NCBI RefSeq assembly: GCF_000702705.1
Contig: NZ_JNJG01000011.1
Span: forward strand, 1 to 45,964
Direction: 5' to 3'
Source: Mycoplasma simbae ATCC 49888
GTDB lineage: Bacteria > Bacillota_I > Bacilli_A > Mycoplasmatales > Metamycoplasmataceae
DNA: 45,964 nt
Positions within the stretch are counted from its first letter, which is position 1, and each line of letters starts with the position of its first letter. A program made the position numbers and the translations under genes. The notes under the pieces are model-generated. The model was not told the DNA's origin. It was given only the letters and a program-made list of their open reading frames with translations, and did not search any database. This document shows positions 43,765 to 45,964 of this stretch, in pieces.

Positions 43765-44120
43765 TACAATTCCCCCTCAAAAATTATCATTTTCGTCAAT
43801 CTTTGATCAAATTGTGACGTTTGCTTATCCATATATTTTGCTAAGTAAGTATTCACTCACTCATTTTGTTTATTTATCAAGCTTTTTATTTTATCTATGT
43901 AACTAAAATAGGTATTAGTGAATTTTGTCATCTGGATATCTATATTCTTTTTCTCTTGATCAAGGATTTTTTCAATTGATTTTTTTAATTCATTGATTGT
44001 TTTATTAAATTCACGGTCGATGATTTCTATTTCTCTTTCGATTGAATCAATTTTTTTATTGACTAAATTTTCCAACTTTTGTGCATCGTTTTTGCATTTT
44101 TCCGATATTTTATCTCACAT
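43764..44120 (-). CDS. Unrecognised 118-aa coiled-coil protein
   Basis: 118 aa; ATG at 44118-44120 with AAAGGAAA upstream; TAA at 43764-43766. A TGA near the start (MWDK) and one at 43857 are Trp. A long charged coiled coil (SIEREIEIIDREFNKTINELKK), same size class as its neighbour. First gene of the operon; a (TA)9 tract precedes it. Confidence 0.7.
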
Positions 44121-44156
44121 AATTTATTTGTTTCCTTTATTGTTTAATACCTTAAT

Positions 44157-44175
44157 TATATATATATATATATAT
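44157..44175. repeat. (TA)n microsatellite in promoter position
   Basis: Nine TA units and a final T between the 118-aa gene and the rRNA operon's end. It could serve as the -10 region of the minus-strand operon, and its length may vary between cells. Confidence 0.6.
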
Positions 44176-44201
44176 CAGAAGCGAATTCAACCTTAAGGTA
44201 T

Positions 44202-44243
44202 AAAAAAACAGCATTTGTGCCCGTTCAAACGTGCAAATGCTGT
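44202..44243 (-). terminator. rRNA operon terminator
   Basis: ACAGCATTTG (44208-44217) pairs with CAAATGCTGT (44234-44243) around an inner CGTTcAAACG fold; TTTTTTT follows on the minus strand. It ends the 23S transcript 90-130 bases after the rRNA, with no 5S gene in between. Confidence 0.8.
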
Positions 44244-44335
44244 GTAAAATAATAAAAAAAACTGCCTTAAGCAGCGTGCTCTTTGAAAACTGAATAGTTG
44301 TTTTAAAATTCATTGAAATGTCATAAATACACATT

Positions 44336-45964
<1,629 letters not shown>

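Noticed and set aside
43426-44120. Type VII (WXG100) secretion substrates
   Set aside because: Size and helical character fit, but neither protein has a WXG turn or the C-terminal export motif, and no FtsK-like ATPase gene is nearby.

Overview
The window is a low-GC mollicute (Mycoplasma-group) chromosome segment. Genuine genes read through in-frame TGA codons as tryptophan, and start sites, lengths and products only make sense with translation table 4. Lipoprotein signal peptides, an AT-rich base composition, a class Ie-type NrdF, a P48/BMP-like nucleoside lipoprotein and a 23S rRNA gene with no 5S gene close behind it fit the hominis/synoviae side of the mycoplasmas; the species cannot be fixed from the sequence alone.

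Layout. 0.16-2.3 kb: a divergent type II restriction-modification pair (SsoII/Ecl18kI-like nuclease and C5-cytosine methyltransferase with an N-terminal HTH) with a GGAC-N5-GTCC operator between them. 2.4-11.5 kb, minus strand: oppABCDF oligopeptide importer plus a small membrane protein, behind a long leader with a lysine-riboswitch-like aptamer and two terminator hairpins. 12.1-15.8 kb: a membrane protein and two tandem lipoproteins. 15.9-17 kb: tRNA-Leu(CAA), a dead C5 methyltransferase with an internal deletion, a poly-G frameshift and a second frameshift, an 18-bp inverted repeat and a C-terminal scrap of another gene. 17-19.7 kb: tmcAL, a small protein, then infC-rpmI-rplT with an L20-type leader and an AUU start for infC. 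19.9-27 kb: a BMP-type nucleoside ABC importer operon with coiled-coil tails on two subunits and a BspA-type leucine-rich-repeat lipoprotein.

27.2-34.7 kb is the most interesting part: an apparent five-gene defence operon. An operator-controlled XRE regulator is followed by a 309-aa restriction-associated protein, a 1363-aa GIY-YIG/SF2-helicase/N6-methyltransferase fusion, a one-TM NUDIX protein (Cap16-like) and a CD-NTase with a C-terminal AGS-C sensor-like domain. The last two form a minimal two-gene CBASS placed 2 bp behind the restriction enzyme. About half the Trp codons here are TGG, against none in the nearby nrdF, which hints at recent transfer.

35-38.7 kb, minus strand: nrdF-nrdI-nrdE; NrdF carries the Val/Pro/Lys replacement of the metal-binding glutamates that defines the metal-free DOPA-radical class Ie. 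39-41.7 kb: a HAD phosphatase and a GmrSD-like DUF262/HNH type IV restriction-type protein. 41.8-44.1 kb: a compact three-gene operon of unrecognised helical proteins, the last with a C-terminal membrane anchor. 44.3 kb to the end: the 3' half of 23S rRNA on the minus strand.

All protein identifications rest on reading motifs and remembered family features; no database search was run.
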